Below the pieces are notes generated by a model, which ran no database searches, was not told where the DNA came from, and was given only the letters and a program-made list of their open reading frames with translations. DNA of 64,000 bases from Erysipelotrichaceae bacterium. Lineage in GTDB: Bacteria; Bacillota_I; Bacilli_A; Erysipelotrichales; Erysipelotrichaceae. The translations under genes were made by a program, and so were the position numbers. Positions 1 through 9,700 of this stretch are shown here, one piece after another; the stretch's first letter is position 1; every line of letters starts with the position of its first letter. The stretch is from positions 1-64,000 of the forward strand of contig JAFWII010000004.1 in NCBI GenBank assembly GCA_017533785.1. The letters run 5' to 3'.

Positions 1-147
1 GAAACCGCAGTCTCAACCTCCCGAAAGTAGATGAACTACAAATGACATATGAGTAAACAATGGTTTCATCTACATTCTAATCAAAGGCTAGAAAGGATTG
101 ATACTTACGCGCAGACAAGGTACGTAATTATCATACAAGGTTCTATT
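1..147. other. Upstream region of the ABC operon with an inverted repeat
   Basis: No gene can be assigned to the first 147 bases. The bases at 27-35 (GTAGATGAA) recur as their reverse complement at 65-73, giving a 9-bp stem with a 29-nt loop just before the ABC operon. This could be the tail of an RNA that begins outside the window, or a leader hairpin. No clear promoter or Rho-independent terminator was found here. Confidence 0.3.
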
Positions 148-870
148 ATGATTTCAATCAAAAACGTCACCAAAAGCTTCACGAAAGATAAAAAGGCAGT
201 TGATGATCTTGACCTGGAAGTTCTAGACGGTGAAATCTTCGGATTTCTTGGCCCGAATGGAGCCGGAAAAACTACTACCCTGCGACTGATTAATGGAATC
301 CTCAGACCTGATAACGGCACTATTGAGATTGACGGGTACGATATCGAAAAAGAGGGTATCAAAGCCAAAGAACAGATTGGCTTTGTTTCTGACAATCCTG
401 ATCAGTTTTTGAATCTAAAAGGCATTGAATACTTGAATTTCATGGCTGACATCTATAGAGTTGAGGACCGTTTTGCAAAAATCGAAAGATTGACAAAACG
501 TTTTGAGATCAATGATGTATTAAATAACGCACTTAATAGCTATTCGCACGGAATGCGACAGAAGGTTATTCTGTGCGGAGCGCTTCTACATGAACCGCAT
601 AATCTGATATTAGACGAACCAATGACCGGGCTGGATCCGAAATCTTCGTTTGATCTTAAAGAAACTATGCGCAATTATGCCGACCAGGGGAAATGCGTAT
701 TCTTTTCAACACATGTACTGGAAGTTGCTGAAAGAATATGTGACCGGGTTGGAATCATTAATAAAGGAAAACTCTATTTTGTCGGAACGATCGATGAGTT
801 AAAAGAAACCGTTCACGAAAACAATTCCCTCGAACAGCTCTTCCTGGAGATTACCGGAAATGAACAGTAA
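148..870 (+). CDS. ABC transporter ATP-binding protein (ABC-2 exporter type)
   Basis: This 240-residue protein should be the ATPase of an ABC exporter and power the permease encoded next to it. It shows Walker A GPNGAGKT (about residues 35-42), a non-standard signature YSHGMRQK (about 131-138), Walker B LILDEP and an STH switch histidine. The SHGM type of signature is common in ABC-2 exporters for drugs, antibiotics or polymers. The ATG at 148 was chosen because AAGG lies 7 nt upstream and the family begins with this MISIKNVTKSF-like stretch; the open frame runs further upstream but without family similarity. The stop overlaps the permease start by 11 nt. The substrate is unknown. Confidence 0.9.
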   Translation: MISIKNVTKSFTKDKKAVDDLDLEVLDGEIFGFLGPNGAGKTTTLRLINGILRPDNGTIEIDGYDIEKEGIKAKEQIGFVSDNPDQFLNLKGIEYLNFMADIYRVEDRFAKIERLTKRFEINDVLNNALNSYSHGMRQKVILCGALLHEPHNLILDEPMTGLDPKSSFDLKETMRNYADQGKCVFFSTHVLEVAERICDRVGIINKGKLYFVGTIDELKETVHENNSLEQLFLEITGNEQ

Positions 871-2506
871 TGTATTTAGTCTAACAGCTGCACTGATAAA
901 AAATAACCTATCGCCATTCGGCAAGAATAGAGGAAAACTTGGAATCAAGATTCTATATGTGATTCTCTTTGCGTATTTATTTGGTTTGGCTGCATATGGT
1001 TCCTATTGGCTTTTAAGCGTTCTGATCCCGTTGAAACAAGAGAAGATATTTATCGGCTTCATTCTTTCTTCAACTGTCGCTTTCGTATTCGTACAGTCGA
1101 TTCTTTCCTGTGCCAGTTTCTTCTATTTTGCTAAAGAAAACGAGTTCCTGCTGCCGCTCCCGCTGAAATCGAAAGAAATACTCGCTGCCAAAACCGCAGT
1201 ATCTTTGATCTATATCTATTTTACAGAGCTATTCATTGGGCTGGTTCCTCTTTTCTGTTATGGATACTTTACTTCGCAACCGCTCTATTTTTATCTGTTG
1301 GTCATTCCGGTTCTTTTAATTCTGCCGATCTTTCCAATATGCATTTCCTCATTCCTTATTATTCTTCTGTTCTCCTTAATTAATTTGACTCGATACAAAT
1401 CCATCTTTCATGTGATCAGTATTCTTTTTGCGATATCTTTTTCTTTAGGGATTTCGCTGTTTGTTAACAGTGGAGATCAATCCTCTGCAATGATGGATCT
1501 TCTCAATAGAGGAGGGGACCTTCTTGAACTTTACAAAGGGTTTTTGCCAACAATATCTTTTGCAATCGATGCGCTTAAATGCTCAGATCTCATCACTTCG
1601 CTTACGAGTTTCACTGTTCTTGTGCTTATTTCTGTATTGGTTTTCGTATTGTATTTGTTTGTATCTGACAAGCTCTTTATGAAAGGTCTTCTTAATTCTC
1701 TGTACGGCACTACGACGATAGTTAAGAAGTCTGTTAATGAAAAATCGTTCAGGAGCAAAGGGATTGCTTTATCTTATATCTCTAAAGAATTCAAAAACCT
1801 TTTAAGAAACAGCGTGTATTTAACGCAGTTAATTCTGCCGGCTCTGCTGGTTCCGTTCATTATCCTTTTTGCTTTTGGATTCTCGCTTCGGAATAATGCG
1901 GATGATATCAGTATTGTTCTGCGAATCGTTGAGCGTTGGTTGTTTTCGGATGAAGCTTCTATATTCGTTGTGATGATCCTTTTCGGATTATTGTTTTTCA
2001 CTTCGATGTATGTTTACATCTCAATAACTGGCATTTCAAGAGATGGCGAGGATGCATTATTCATGAAGCAGATCCCCATACCTTTTTACAAGCAACTGAT
2101 TTATAAGGCAGTCCCAGATTCTCTGTTCACGTTCTTCGGATACGCTGTTATGATCGTGATCATCCTTATCTTTATCAGAGTTCCTGCAAAGTACATTCTG
2201 ATGTCTATAATTGCTGGCATCTTGTATTCTTATATTCACGGTTTGCTTTTCCTGGTAATCGACTTAATGAAGCCAAAACTGCATTGGCAAAATGAATACG
2301 AAGTAGTCAAAAACAATTTTAGTATTTTCTATGTTATTCTTTTTGCGATCATTAATTTCTGCATAATGGCCGCTCTGTATTTGCTGAAGATACACGATTA
2401 CTTATTGTATTATTCTATTATTATTTCGATCTACTTACTGATGTCCGCTGCGTTAACGCTTTATATTAGAAAAAAAGACATCCGTCTGGCGGATCGTCTT
2501 TATTAG
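860..2506 (+). CDS. ABC-2 type transporter permease
   Basis: This 548-residue, very hydrophobic protein has about a dozen likely membrane helices spread over its whole length. It has no nucleotide-binding motif. It starts inside the end of the ATPase gene, with CTGGAGA about 9 nt upstream, so the two are translationally coupled and probably form one exporter. Its size and the 'LLPLPLKSKEI' segment after the second helix resemble large Bacillota ABC-2 permeases, but I cannot name a subfamily or substrate. The stop codon overlaps the end of the convergent gene by 4 nt, leaving no room for a terminator. Confidence 0.85.
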   Translation: MNSNVFSLTAALIKNNLSPFGKNRGKLGIKILYVILFAYLFGLAAYGSYWLLSVLIPLKQEKIFIGFILSSTVAFVFVQSILSCASFFYFAKENEFLLPLPLKSKEILAAKTAVSLIYIYFTELFIGLVPLFCYGYFTSQPLYFYLLVIPVLLILPIFPICISSFLIILLFSLINLTRYKSIFHVISILFAISFSLGISLFVNSGDQSSAMMDLLNRGGDLLELYKGFLPTISFAIDALKCSDLITSLTSFTVLVLISVLVFVLYLFVSDKLFMKGLLNSLYGTTTIVKKSVNEKSFRSKGIALSYISKEFKNLLRNSVYLTQLILPALLVPFIILFAFGFSLRNNADDISIVLRIVERWLFSDEASIFVVMILFGLLFFTSMYVYISITGISRDGEDALFMKQIPIPFYKQLIYKAVPDSLFTFFGYAVMIVIILIFIRVPAKYILMSIIAGILYSYIHGLLFLVIDLMKPKLHWQNEYEVVKNNFSIFYVILFAIINFCIMAALYLLKIHDYLLYYSIIISIYLLMSAALTLYIRKKDIRLADRLY

Positions 2507-3108
2507 AGAACTGGCTGACTGTCGTTAATATCTGTCAAACAAACCTTTATTGTCGCGTCGACCGGGATGCCTTCAAGCTTTGCGTCTGCAGTTAGTACGA
2601 CATGTTCGAACGCAGTTTCATTTAATTCAAAACGGAGATTGTGAACAACGATCTCTTTTAAGTATTTATCAATCAGAGAAACATTAAACCCGATTTGTTT
2701 CATTAAGTCGTAAGTCGCATCATCTTTCAAGGATAATACAATTACGCCGTTTTCATCCTCTGAGAGATCATTATAATGCGATCCTAAAAACTCCTGAACA
2801 CCTTCTATTATTGATTCAACGTCAATTGCGTTGCCTGTAAACGATTCTTCTTTTCCGTTAAGGCCAGCCGAGACAATCCCGTCTTTGTTGCTGTAAAAGC
2901 CTTTAAAAGAATAATTCATCAACGATATTTCTCCGTTTAAATCGACCTCGCTCTGTTCCCTTAGGATAATTATTCTCCCGGTAAGCGGAACTTTCAAAAC
3001 ACCCTTAAGAGTAGAAACATCTCCAGCGGCAGATAAGGTAAATGATGAAAAGCTCTTCAGTTTCCGGATTGCATTTTGGATTTTTATGAATAACGGTATT
3101 TCGCTCAT
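2503..3108 (-). CDS. Unrecognised protein, 201 residues
   Basis: I do not recognise this protein. It is soluble-looking, acidic, without signal peptide or membrane segment, and rich in alternating hydrophobic and polar residues, as expected for a beta-rich fold. One stretch reads LKGVLKVPLTGRIIIL and a later one GIPVDATIKVCLTDI, which suggests repeated beta strands. A TTG at 3144 would extend it by 12 codons, but the ATG at 3108 is preferred because a TATGAT hexamer (3120-3115) ends 6 nt before it, the same leaderless geometry seen elsewhere here. No Shine-Dalgarno is present at either start. It is divergent from hflX and convergent with the permease. Confidence 0.7.
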   Translation of the reverse strand: MSEIPLFIKIQNAIRKLKSFSSFTLSAAGDVSTLKGVLKVPLTGRIIILREQSEVDLNGEISLMNYSFKGFYSNKDGIVSAGLNGKEESFTGNAIDVESIIEGVQEFLGSHYNDLSEDENGVIVLSLKDDATYDLMKQIGFNVSLIDKYLKEIVVHNLRFELNETAFEHVVLTADAKLEGIPVDATIKVCLTDINDSQPVL

Positions 3109-3114
3109 AGAGAT

Positions 3115-3120
3115 ATCATA
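3115..3120 (-). promoter_or_regulatory. -10 hexamer of a leaderless promoter
   Basis: TATGAT on the minus strand ends 6 nt before the ATG at 3108, so transcription should begin at or next to the start codon. The spacing matches more than ten other genes in this window. Confidence 0.55.
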
Positions 3121-3166
3121 TCTTAACTGACTTGCGAAAATCAAAGAATCTTGATTACATTAAACT

Positions 3167-4384
3167 ATGAAGAAAACCATATTGGCTTCTATTGTTGATC
3201 CGCAGAACGAAGAAAATAGTTTTTACGATGAAGAATGCCGAAGTCTATGTGAACAGGCTGGTTATGAAATAATCGTCTCGACGTCTCAAAGCTTAAAAAA
3301 ACCATATCCAAGGTTTGCGTTCGGAAAAGGAAAAATCGAAACAATTAAAATCTTGATTGATGAAACCGAAGCGGAAGCAGTCGTTATTAACAATTATCTT
3401 CATTACGACGTGTTACAGAACCTTTCAAATGAATTCGGAATTGAAGTGATTGACCGTTTTCAGTTGATTTTAAATATCTTTCAGCTTCATGCATCTTCAA
3501 AAGAAGCAAAGCTTCAGATCGAGATTGCTTCTCTACGTTATATGAGTGGCTACAGAGATGAAGCACACGCTAGCGATGACCAGCAAGGCGGAACGCTTCA
3601 TAACCGAGGCAGCGGAGAGAGCTATTCAAGCTTGTACCGCAAAAGAAATCGAAGAAAGATCGAACTTCTTGAAAAAGAACTGTCGGAACTCAAGAAACGC
3701 AAAGAAATCAATTATCGCAAACGAAGGGATTCTCTTATCAAAAAAGTTGCACTCGTTGGCTATACCAATGTAGGTAAATCATCTCTTTTGAACGCCATGG
3801 TTGAACGTGAAGAAAAGAAAGTACTCGCAGAAAACCGATTGTTTGCAACGCTTGACACGGGAACGAGATATATTTCTTATCGGCATTACGGATTTATTCT
3901 ATCCGATAGTGTTGGTTTTGTGAGCGATCTGCCGCATACTCTTATTCAATCTTTTCGTTCAACTCTCGATGTGATCAACGAGGCGGATCTGCTCATACAT
4001 GTAATCGATGTTTCAAATGCAAATTATCGGTTGCAAAAGGAAGTAACAGAAAACACGTTAAAAGAGATCCACGCAGATCAGATTCAGCGAATGGATCTCT
4101 ATCATAAATGCGACCTGACAATAGACGACGGAGAAGAACATGAACACTCTTCTTCGATCTATATAAAAGAATCGATTGATAAACTGATGAACGATATAGT
4201 CTGCACTCTGTATCCATTTGAAACGAAGTGCGAACTGAGCGTTCCCTATAGCAATCTTAACCAGCTTCAGCCTTTCTATGAAGTTTGTTCGATTTCAGAA
4301 ATTGAACGTAACGAAACCGGTGTAGTTATTGAGGCAGAAGGAGAAAGACACATAATCGAACGATTAACGAAGTTGTTTGAATAG
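3167..4384 (+). CDS. hflX: Ribosome-associated GTPase HflX
   Basis: HflX is a ribosome-binding GTPase that splits stalled or hibernating ribosomes. The 405-residue protein has the HflX N-terminal domain (RFAFGKGKIETIK, about residues 47-59, and VIDRFQLILNIFQLHA), a basic linker helix, then the G domain with G1 GYTNVGKSS (about 198-206), G3 DSVGF (about 247-251) and a variant G4, HKCD, instead of NKxD. A short C-terminal domain follows. There is no Shine-Dalgarno before the ATG; a weak extended element, TGATTACAT, ends 6 nt upstream. The 3' end overlaps the convergent sirtuin gene by 21 nt. Confidence 0.93.
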   Translation: MKKTILASIVDPQNEENSFYDEECRSLCEQAGYEIIVSTSQSLKKPYPRFAFGKGKIETIKILIDETEAEAVVINNYLHYDVLQNLSNEFGIEVIDRFQLILNIFQLHASSKEAKLQIEIASLRYMSGYRDEAHASDDQQGGTLHNRGSGESYSSLYRKRNRRKIELLEKELSELKKRKEINYRKRRDSLIKKVALVGYTNVGKSSLLNAMVEREEKKVLAENRLFATLDTGTRYISYRHYGFILSDSVGFVSDLPHTLIQSFRSTLDVINEADLLIHVIDVSNANYRLQKEVTENTLKEIHADQIQRMDLYHKCDLTIDDGEEHEHSSSIYIKESIDKLMNDIVCTLYPFETKCELSVPYSNLNQLQPFYEVCSISEIERNETGVVIEAEGERHIIERLTKLFE

Positions 4385-5080
4385 TTCGGCAAGCGATGCT
4401 TTGATGCATAATCTTGCACGATAATCATATGGTGTGGGATCACGATTAATGATCACAAGGTTTTTCCCTCGATAATACTGAATGAATCCGGCTGCTGGAT
4501 ATACAACCAGAGAAGTGCCGCAAACGATTAGCGTGTCTGCTTCTTCTATGCAGTTGATGGCATTTTCGATATCTTCTGAATTCAATGCCTCTTCATAAAG
4601 AACAACGTCCGGTTTTATAAGACCTCCGCATTCACAATGCGGAATCTTTTCGCTAAAGAGCATTTCTTTTAATTCTTTATACGAGCTTTTCTTTCCGCAT
4701 TTGAGGCAGTGGTATGAAGAAATGCTTCCATGAACTTCGATAACCTCTGTGCTTCCGGCTTTCTGATGCAGTCCATCAATGTTCTGCGTTACAACCGTCA
4801 CGTTTTTTCTCTTTTCCAAATCTGCTATATAACGGTGAGCGGCATTCGGTTCGACATCCATCAATTGAAGCTGGGTACGATAGAAATCGTAAAAATCTGC
4901 TGTATTATCGACGAAATAATGGTGCGAAAGTATCTCCTCGGCATTCTTGTTAACGTTATACAGCCCGTCCTTCGAGCGGAAATCCGGTATTCCGCTTTCA
5001 GTTGAAATTCCTGCGCCTGTGAAGAAAACAATATTATTGCTTTCATCGATCATTTTTTGTAAGTCTTCGATTCTGTTCAT
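4364..5080 (-). CDS. cobB: NAD-dependent protein deacylase (sirtuin)
   Basis: Sirtuins remove acetyl or other acyl groups from lysine side chains using NAD. The 238-residue protein shows the Rossmann NAD motif GAGISTESGIPDFRS (about 22-36), TQNIDGLH (about 98-105), the catalytic histidine in EVHGS, and a four-cysteine zinc site arranged CLKC...CEC. GTSL and NRD near the C terminus complete the NAD pocket. The length is typical of bacterial single-domain sirtuins. The gene is divergent from a chorismate mutase gene with only 33 bp between start codons. A TATAAT (5092-5087) lies 6 nt before the ATG and no Shine-Dalgarno is present, which suggests a leaderless transcript. Confidence 0.93.
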   Translation of the reverse strand: MNRIEDLQKMIDESNNIVFFTGAGISTESGIPDFRSKDGLYNVNKNAEEILSHHYFVDNTADFYDFYRTQLQLMDVEPNAAHRYIADLEKRKNVTVVTQNIDGLHQKAGSTEVIEVHGSISSYHCLKCGKKSSYKELKEMLFSEKIPHCECGGLIKPDVVLYEEALNSEDIENAINCIEEADTLIVCGTSLVVYPAAGFIQYYRGKNLVIINRDPTPYDYRARLCIKASLAELFKQLR

Positions 5081-5086
5081 ATTTTA

Positions 5087-5092
5087 ATTATA
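5087..5092 (-). promoter_or_regulatory. -10 hexamer of the sirtuin gene (leaderless)
   Basis: A perfect TATAAT on the minus strand is separated from the ATG at 5080 by 6 nt. It is only 9 bp from the oppositely oriented -10 of the chorismate mutase gene. Confidence 0.6.
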
Positions 5093-5098
5093 AGCTTA

Positions 5099-5107
5099 TG
5101 CTATGAT
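5099..5107 (+). promoter_or_regulatory. Extended -10 of the chorismate mutase gene (leaderless)
   Basis: TG-C-TATGAT is an extended -10 element whose last base is 6 nt before the ATG at 5114. A -35 box with normal spacing would fall on the sirtuin start codon, and nothing there resembles TTGACA. Confidence 0.6.
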
Positions 5108-5113
5108 ATTTTT

Positions 5114-5383
5114 ATGAAAACCTTGGAAATGTGCCGTTTAGAATTGAACGAAATAGACAATCGGCTAAAAGAATTATTCCTTAGAAGAATGGAAGTAATC
5201 GGTGATGTTTCTGCCTACAAAAAAGCAAATGGAATCGCCATTTACGATCCGGAGCGTGAACGCGCGATGAAAGACCGCCTCAGTTCAGATCTCCAGGAAC
5301 CGATGAAAACCCTATATTTGGAGTTTCTTGATTCGATTCTGAATGCTTCTAAAGAACTTCAGTCTGATTTGAGGGAAAAATGA
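5114..5383 (+). CDS. Chorismate mutase, AroQ type
   Basis: Chorismate mutase converts chorismate to prephenate on the way to phenylalanine and tyrosine. This 89-residue, all-helical protein matches the monofunctional AroQ class: an N-terminal helix with the family spacing LNEIDNRLKELFLRRM, then VSAYKKANGIAIYDPERE carrying the usual active-site lysine, aspartate, arginine and glutamate, and a C-terminal helix. No other aromatic-pathway gene is adjacent. It shares an ATGA overlap with the downstream RNA methyltransferase, so the two are coupled. The start sits directly after an extended -10, without a Shine-Dalgarno. Confidence 0.9.
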   Translation: MKTLEMCRLELNEIDNRLKELFLRRMEVIGDVSAYKKANGIAIYDPERERAMKDRLSSDLQEPMKTLYLEFLDSILNASKELQSDLREK

Positions 5384-6675
5384 TATTGGATATTAAAAAA
5401 CTGGGCATAAATGGGGAAGGCATTGCTTATGATCGGAAGATCCCAGTTTTTTTGTCTGGCTGTCTTCCCGGGGAAACGGTGGATGCCGTGATCACGGAAG
5501 ACCATGGAAACTATAAATTCGCTGAAGTGAAGAGAATACTGAAGAAAAGTCCTTCAAGGATCGATCCGGAATGCAGGTATTTCAATATATGCGACGGATG
5601 TCCCTTAATGATTCTCAGCTACAAGGATCAAATCAAAGAGAAGAAAAACCTTGTATTCGAAAGCATCCGTAAATATGCCGGTATCGAACTCCGGGATCTG
5701 ACTATTATAGAGAATTCAGCTCCGTTCGGATATCGCAACAGTTGCAAGGTTCCTTTTGGACTTGAAAAGGGGAAAATGATAATCGGAATGTATAGATCGA
5801 GGTCTAATGAACTGGTTCCGATTCAAAACTGTGTTATTCAGGAAAAAGATCTAAACATCCGAATCAAATCCGTTCTCTCAGTACTTAATAAGTATCATCT
5901 CAAGCCGTATAACAAAAAGTCAAAAGAAGGATTAAGATATCTCTTTTTAAGAGTATTCAATGATCAGTGGCAGTGTTGTCTGATTAAAGGGAATGAAGAA
6001 TTGCCTTCAAATCTCATTAGCGAAATGCTGGAGTTGGAAGGTCTGCAGGTATTTGCATCTTCCACAAACACCGATCCGAAAAGCCGTGAATTATTTGGAA
6101 ATAATATGAGGTATTTCACAAAACAGAAAGAACTGATATTTGACTGGCATGGTTATAGTCTCAGGCTTTCTCCCAGAGCTTTCTTTCAGCTGAATACAGA
6201 GCAGAGTTTCAAGCTATATGAAAAAGCGGTATCAATGATCAGCGAGAAAAAACGGCATATTATGGAGGCTTATTGCGGTATAGGTGTTATCTCATTGATG
6301 GCAAGCAAAAAGGCAGAGAAGATCACGGCATTTGAAATCAATGAAGACACTGTCAAAAACGCTAAGCGGATCGCTGCGAAAAACTTCATCACTAACATCC
6401 GTTTTGTGTGCTCGGATGCCGGTGCAATGCTGGCAAAAAACAATGATTGTGATCTGCTTATAGTTGATCCTCCGAGGTCAGGCATGGATGAGAATATGAT
6501 CGCTGCCATAGAAAAATCGAGAATACCGGAAATCATATACATATCCTGCAGTCATATCAGTTTTGCAAAGAACTTAAGGTCTCTTAAGCATTATCAGCTA
6601 ACTGAAATAGCGGCGGTTGATATGTTCTCTAACACTCCATTGATTGAAATCGTCGCCAAGCTGAAGCGTGTATAA
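5380..6675 (+). CDS. RNA (uracil-C5) methyltransferase, RlmD/TrmA family
   Basis: This 431-residue protein should methylate C5 of a uridine in rRNA or tRNA using S-adenosylmethionine. It has a TRAM-like RNA-binding N terminus (about 1-55), an iron-sulfur motif C-x5-C-x2-C (CRYFNICDGC, about 63-72) with a further cysteine at QNC, and a class I methyltransferase domain with EAYCGIGVISL (about 296-306) and DPPRSGMD. The catalytic-cysteine motif reads SCSHISF where many members have SCNP. The protein could act on 23S rRNA U1939, U747 or tRNA U54; sequence alone does not decide. Confidence 0.88.
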   Translation: MILDIKKLGINGEGIAYDRKIPVFLSGCLPGETVDAVITEDHGNYKFAEVKRILKKSPSRIDPECRYFNICDGCPLMILSYKDQIKEKKNLVFESIRKYAGIELRDLTIIENSAPFGYRNSCKVPFGLEKGKMIIGMYRSRSNELVPIQNCVIQEKDLNIRIKSVLSVLNKYHLKPYNKKSKEGLRYLFLRVFNDQWQCCLIKGNEELPSNLISEMLELEGLQVFASSTNTDPKSRELFGNNMRYFTKQKELIFDWHGYSLRLSPRAFFQLNTEQSFKLYEKAVSMISEKKRHIMEAYCGIGVISLMASKKAEKITAFEINEDTVKNAKRIAAKNFITNIRFVCSDAGAMLAKNNDCDLLIVDPPRSGMDENMIAAIEKSRIPEIIYISCSHISFAKNLRSLKHYQLTEIAAVDMFSNTPLIEIVAKLKRV

Positions 6676-6710
6676 CCGTTCTGTCTCGAAATTCATTCTG
6701 CAAAATAATA

Positions 6711-6716
6711 TATAAT
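6711..6716 (+). promoter_or_regulatory. -10 hexamer of dnaE (leaderless)
   Basis: TATAAT in a run of A and T ends 6 nt before the dnaE ATG at 6723. No Shine-Dalgarno lies between it and the ATG. Confidence 0.55.
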
Positions 6717-6722
6717 AATAGT

Positions 6723-9700
6723 ATGAATCCACCGATTTTTATTCGTAGTTACTATAGTCTTTTGTCCAGTCTTTGCTCACCGCGCAAAGTCCTGGAAAAA
6801 GTTAAGGAATTCGGGTACAGGAGTATCGCTCTTGTCGATTTTAATGTGCTTTCGGGTGTCAAGACCTTCAAAAAGCTATGCGATCAAGAGGGTATACAGC
6901 TGGTAATCGGCTTGGAATTCGAAGTAGAAACACAAGACGATCGTTATCAGGTTGTGCTCCTGGCAAAGAATGATAATGGCTTTAGAAACCTGATTCAGAT
7001 ATCAAGTTTAATTAATGCCGAAAGCATCACAATTAACCCTGAAATCATTAATCAATATCGCAATGACTGTTTCCTGATCCTCATGAGCGATAATATGCCT
7101 TTAACATCATATATCGATAAAGGATTAGATATCTCTGAAGGTCTTCGCGTGCAAGAGTCAATATTTCCTGATTCGATAATCGCATTGAATGACCATGACA
7201 AAGCAGCCAATGCCGGACGGAGCCGCGTTATTCGTTCTTTCGCCAGGGAACATAATCTTCATACCATTGCCTATCATCATTGTTTTTATCCTGAAAAGGG
7301 CGATTTAGATGCTTATATGGCGCTCAAAGCCGTAAAAGAAAAGAAGACCATTGATGATAATTCACTTGTTATAGATCAAAACCGCCATTATCTGTCTCCT
7401 AATGAAATTGAATATTTATATGATCGCTCTGAAATCTATGCGACCGAAAAACTGTTCTCTTTATGTGGTGTGAATCTCAATCTTTCTACTGATCTTCCGG
7501 TTTATCAAACACCTCCAGGAGTATCGCCGAAAGACTATTTAACAGCGCTTTGCAGAGAAGGGCTCCGGAGAAGGTTAAAAGGGCACAATAATCAGCTCTA
7601 TACCGATCGCCTTCGCTATGAACTCAAAATCATTAATGATATGAATTTTACCAATTATTTTTTGATCGTTTATGATTTTGTTCTTCATGCAAAGAAAAAG
7701 GGAATCCTTGTCGGCCCCGGACGTGGCTCCGGCGTCGCTTCTTTGGCTGCCTATTGTCTGGGGATAACCAATGTTGATCCGATCCGTTACGGTTTGATTT
7801 TCGAGCGCTTCCTGAATCCGGAAAGAATCACGATGCCTGATTTCGATATAGATTTCCCAGATAACCGTCGCGATGAAGTGATCGCATATGTAAAAGAAAA
7901 ATACGGAAGCGATCATGTCGCGCACATTATTACGTATGGCACTTTAAAACCAAAACAAGCATTACGCGATATCGGAAGAGTTTACCAATTTTCAAACCGT
8001 GACATCGACTCACTTACAAAACTGATCCCTAATGATCCGCATATTGTTACGATGACCGACGCGCTGAACGCTTCGAAAGCTTTTAAGCGGCGCATTGAAA
8101 GTGAAGACAGATATCGCAATCTTCTTAATGTATGTCTAAGAATCGAAGGGTTCCCGAGACACGAGTCTACTCATGCCTCAGGAATCGTGTTATCGAAAGA
8201 AAAACTTACCGATGTTGTTCCGATGATTTCAATCGAAGAAGATCTCTGCTCCGTTCAATATACAATGGAACATCTGGAAGAGATGGGATTGATCAAAATC
8301 GATTTTCTCGGATTGCGAAATCTCTCTATTATTTCTGAGATCGTTGATGATATTCGAACCACCGAGGAGTTCAATTTGAATTCAATCTCGTTAAGCGATC
8401 CAAAGACCTTTTCAATCATTGGGCGTGGTGATACATTAGGCGTCTTTCAGCTCGAATCGGCCGGCATGACAAATCTTGTCAGAAAACTGAAACCCTCAAT
8501 ATTTGAAGAAATAGCCATGGCGATCGCTCTGTTCCGTCCGGGACCGATGGAGAATATTCCGAAGTTTCTTGAGAACCACGAACATCCGGAAAGCGTTACA
8601 TATCTTCACGAAGACCTTAGGCCGATACTGAAAGAGACTTACGGAATCATTGTTTATCAAGAGCAGATCCTTTCGATTGCCAGAAAGATTGCCGGATTCA
8701 CTTATGGCAAAGCCGATGTTTTACGGCGTGCAATGAGCAAGAAAAAAGAAAAAGAACTGATCGCTCTTCATGATGACTTTATAAACGGATGCTTAAAGAA
8801 TCGTTACAGTAAGGAAACTGCAGAAGAAATCTATGCTTTGATCCTTAAGTTTGCTGATTACGGTTTCAACAAATCACACAGCGTCGTGTATGCGCTGATT
8901 GCGTATCAAATGGCGTATCTGAAAGCGAATTATCCGCTGTATTTCTATAAAGCTCTTTTAAACGGCGTTATCAGTTCAGAATTAAAAACATATCAGTATA
9001 TCGGCGAGATCCAAAAGAACTCGATTAAAATTCTTGCTCCGGATCTTAACCGTTCTTCGCTTTTCTATAGAATTGAAAACGGTTGTTTACGGATGCCTTT
9101 TGCAGTTATCAAAGAAGTCGGTAATTCTTCAGCTTCCTCGATCGTAAAAGAAAGAGATGATAACGGTCCGTATAAGAGTTATGAGGATGCACTCAGAAGG
9201 CTGAATAGAATCAGCATCGGTAAGAATGTCATCCAGAATCTGATAGCCGCCGGCGCATTTGATTGTTTCGGATTAACACGAGAAACAATGATCAGAAACT
9301 ACGACAATGTGGCAGAGTTCGCATCCAAAATCGCTGATTACAGTTTATTCAATTCCGATTTCGACCCAACTCCGCAGCTGATCACATATTCCGATAAGAC
9401 TCAGCATGTTGCAGAAAGAGAAAAAGAAGTATTCGGCTTCTACTTCAGTGTCAATCCGATCATTCAGCACAAAAAGGATCTGGGTATTGATTGCCCGACT
9501 CTTCTTGAACTGCAGAATATCAAAGGCTATGTAAAAGGATTTGGTCATATTGACAGGATCAAAGAGCACAAGACGAAGAACGGCGAATGGATGGCCTTCG
9601 CCGATATCAGCGACGGAACAGCGGATTATTCACTTGCCATAATGCCCAATCTTTACCGTCAGCACGAAACAGAGCTTGCGAAAGAAAAGTATATTTCCTT

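Noticed and set aside
2503-3144. TTG start at 3144 for the unrecognised protein
   Set aside because: No ribosome site, and it lies upstream of the predicted transcript start; the ATG at 3108 has the -10 at 6 nt.
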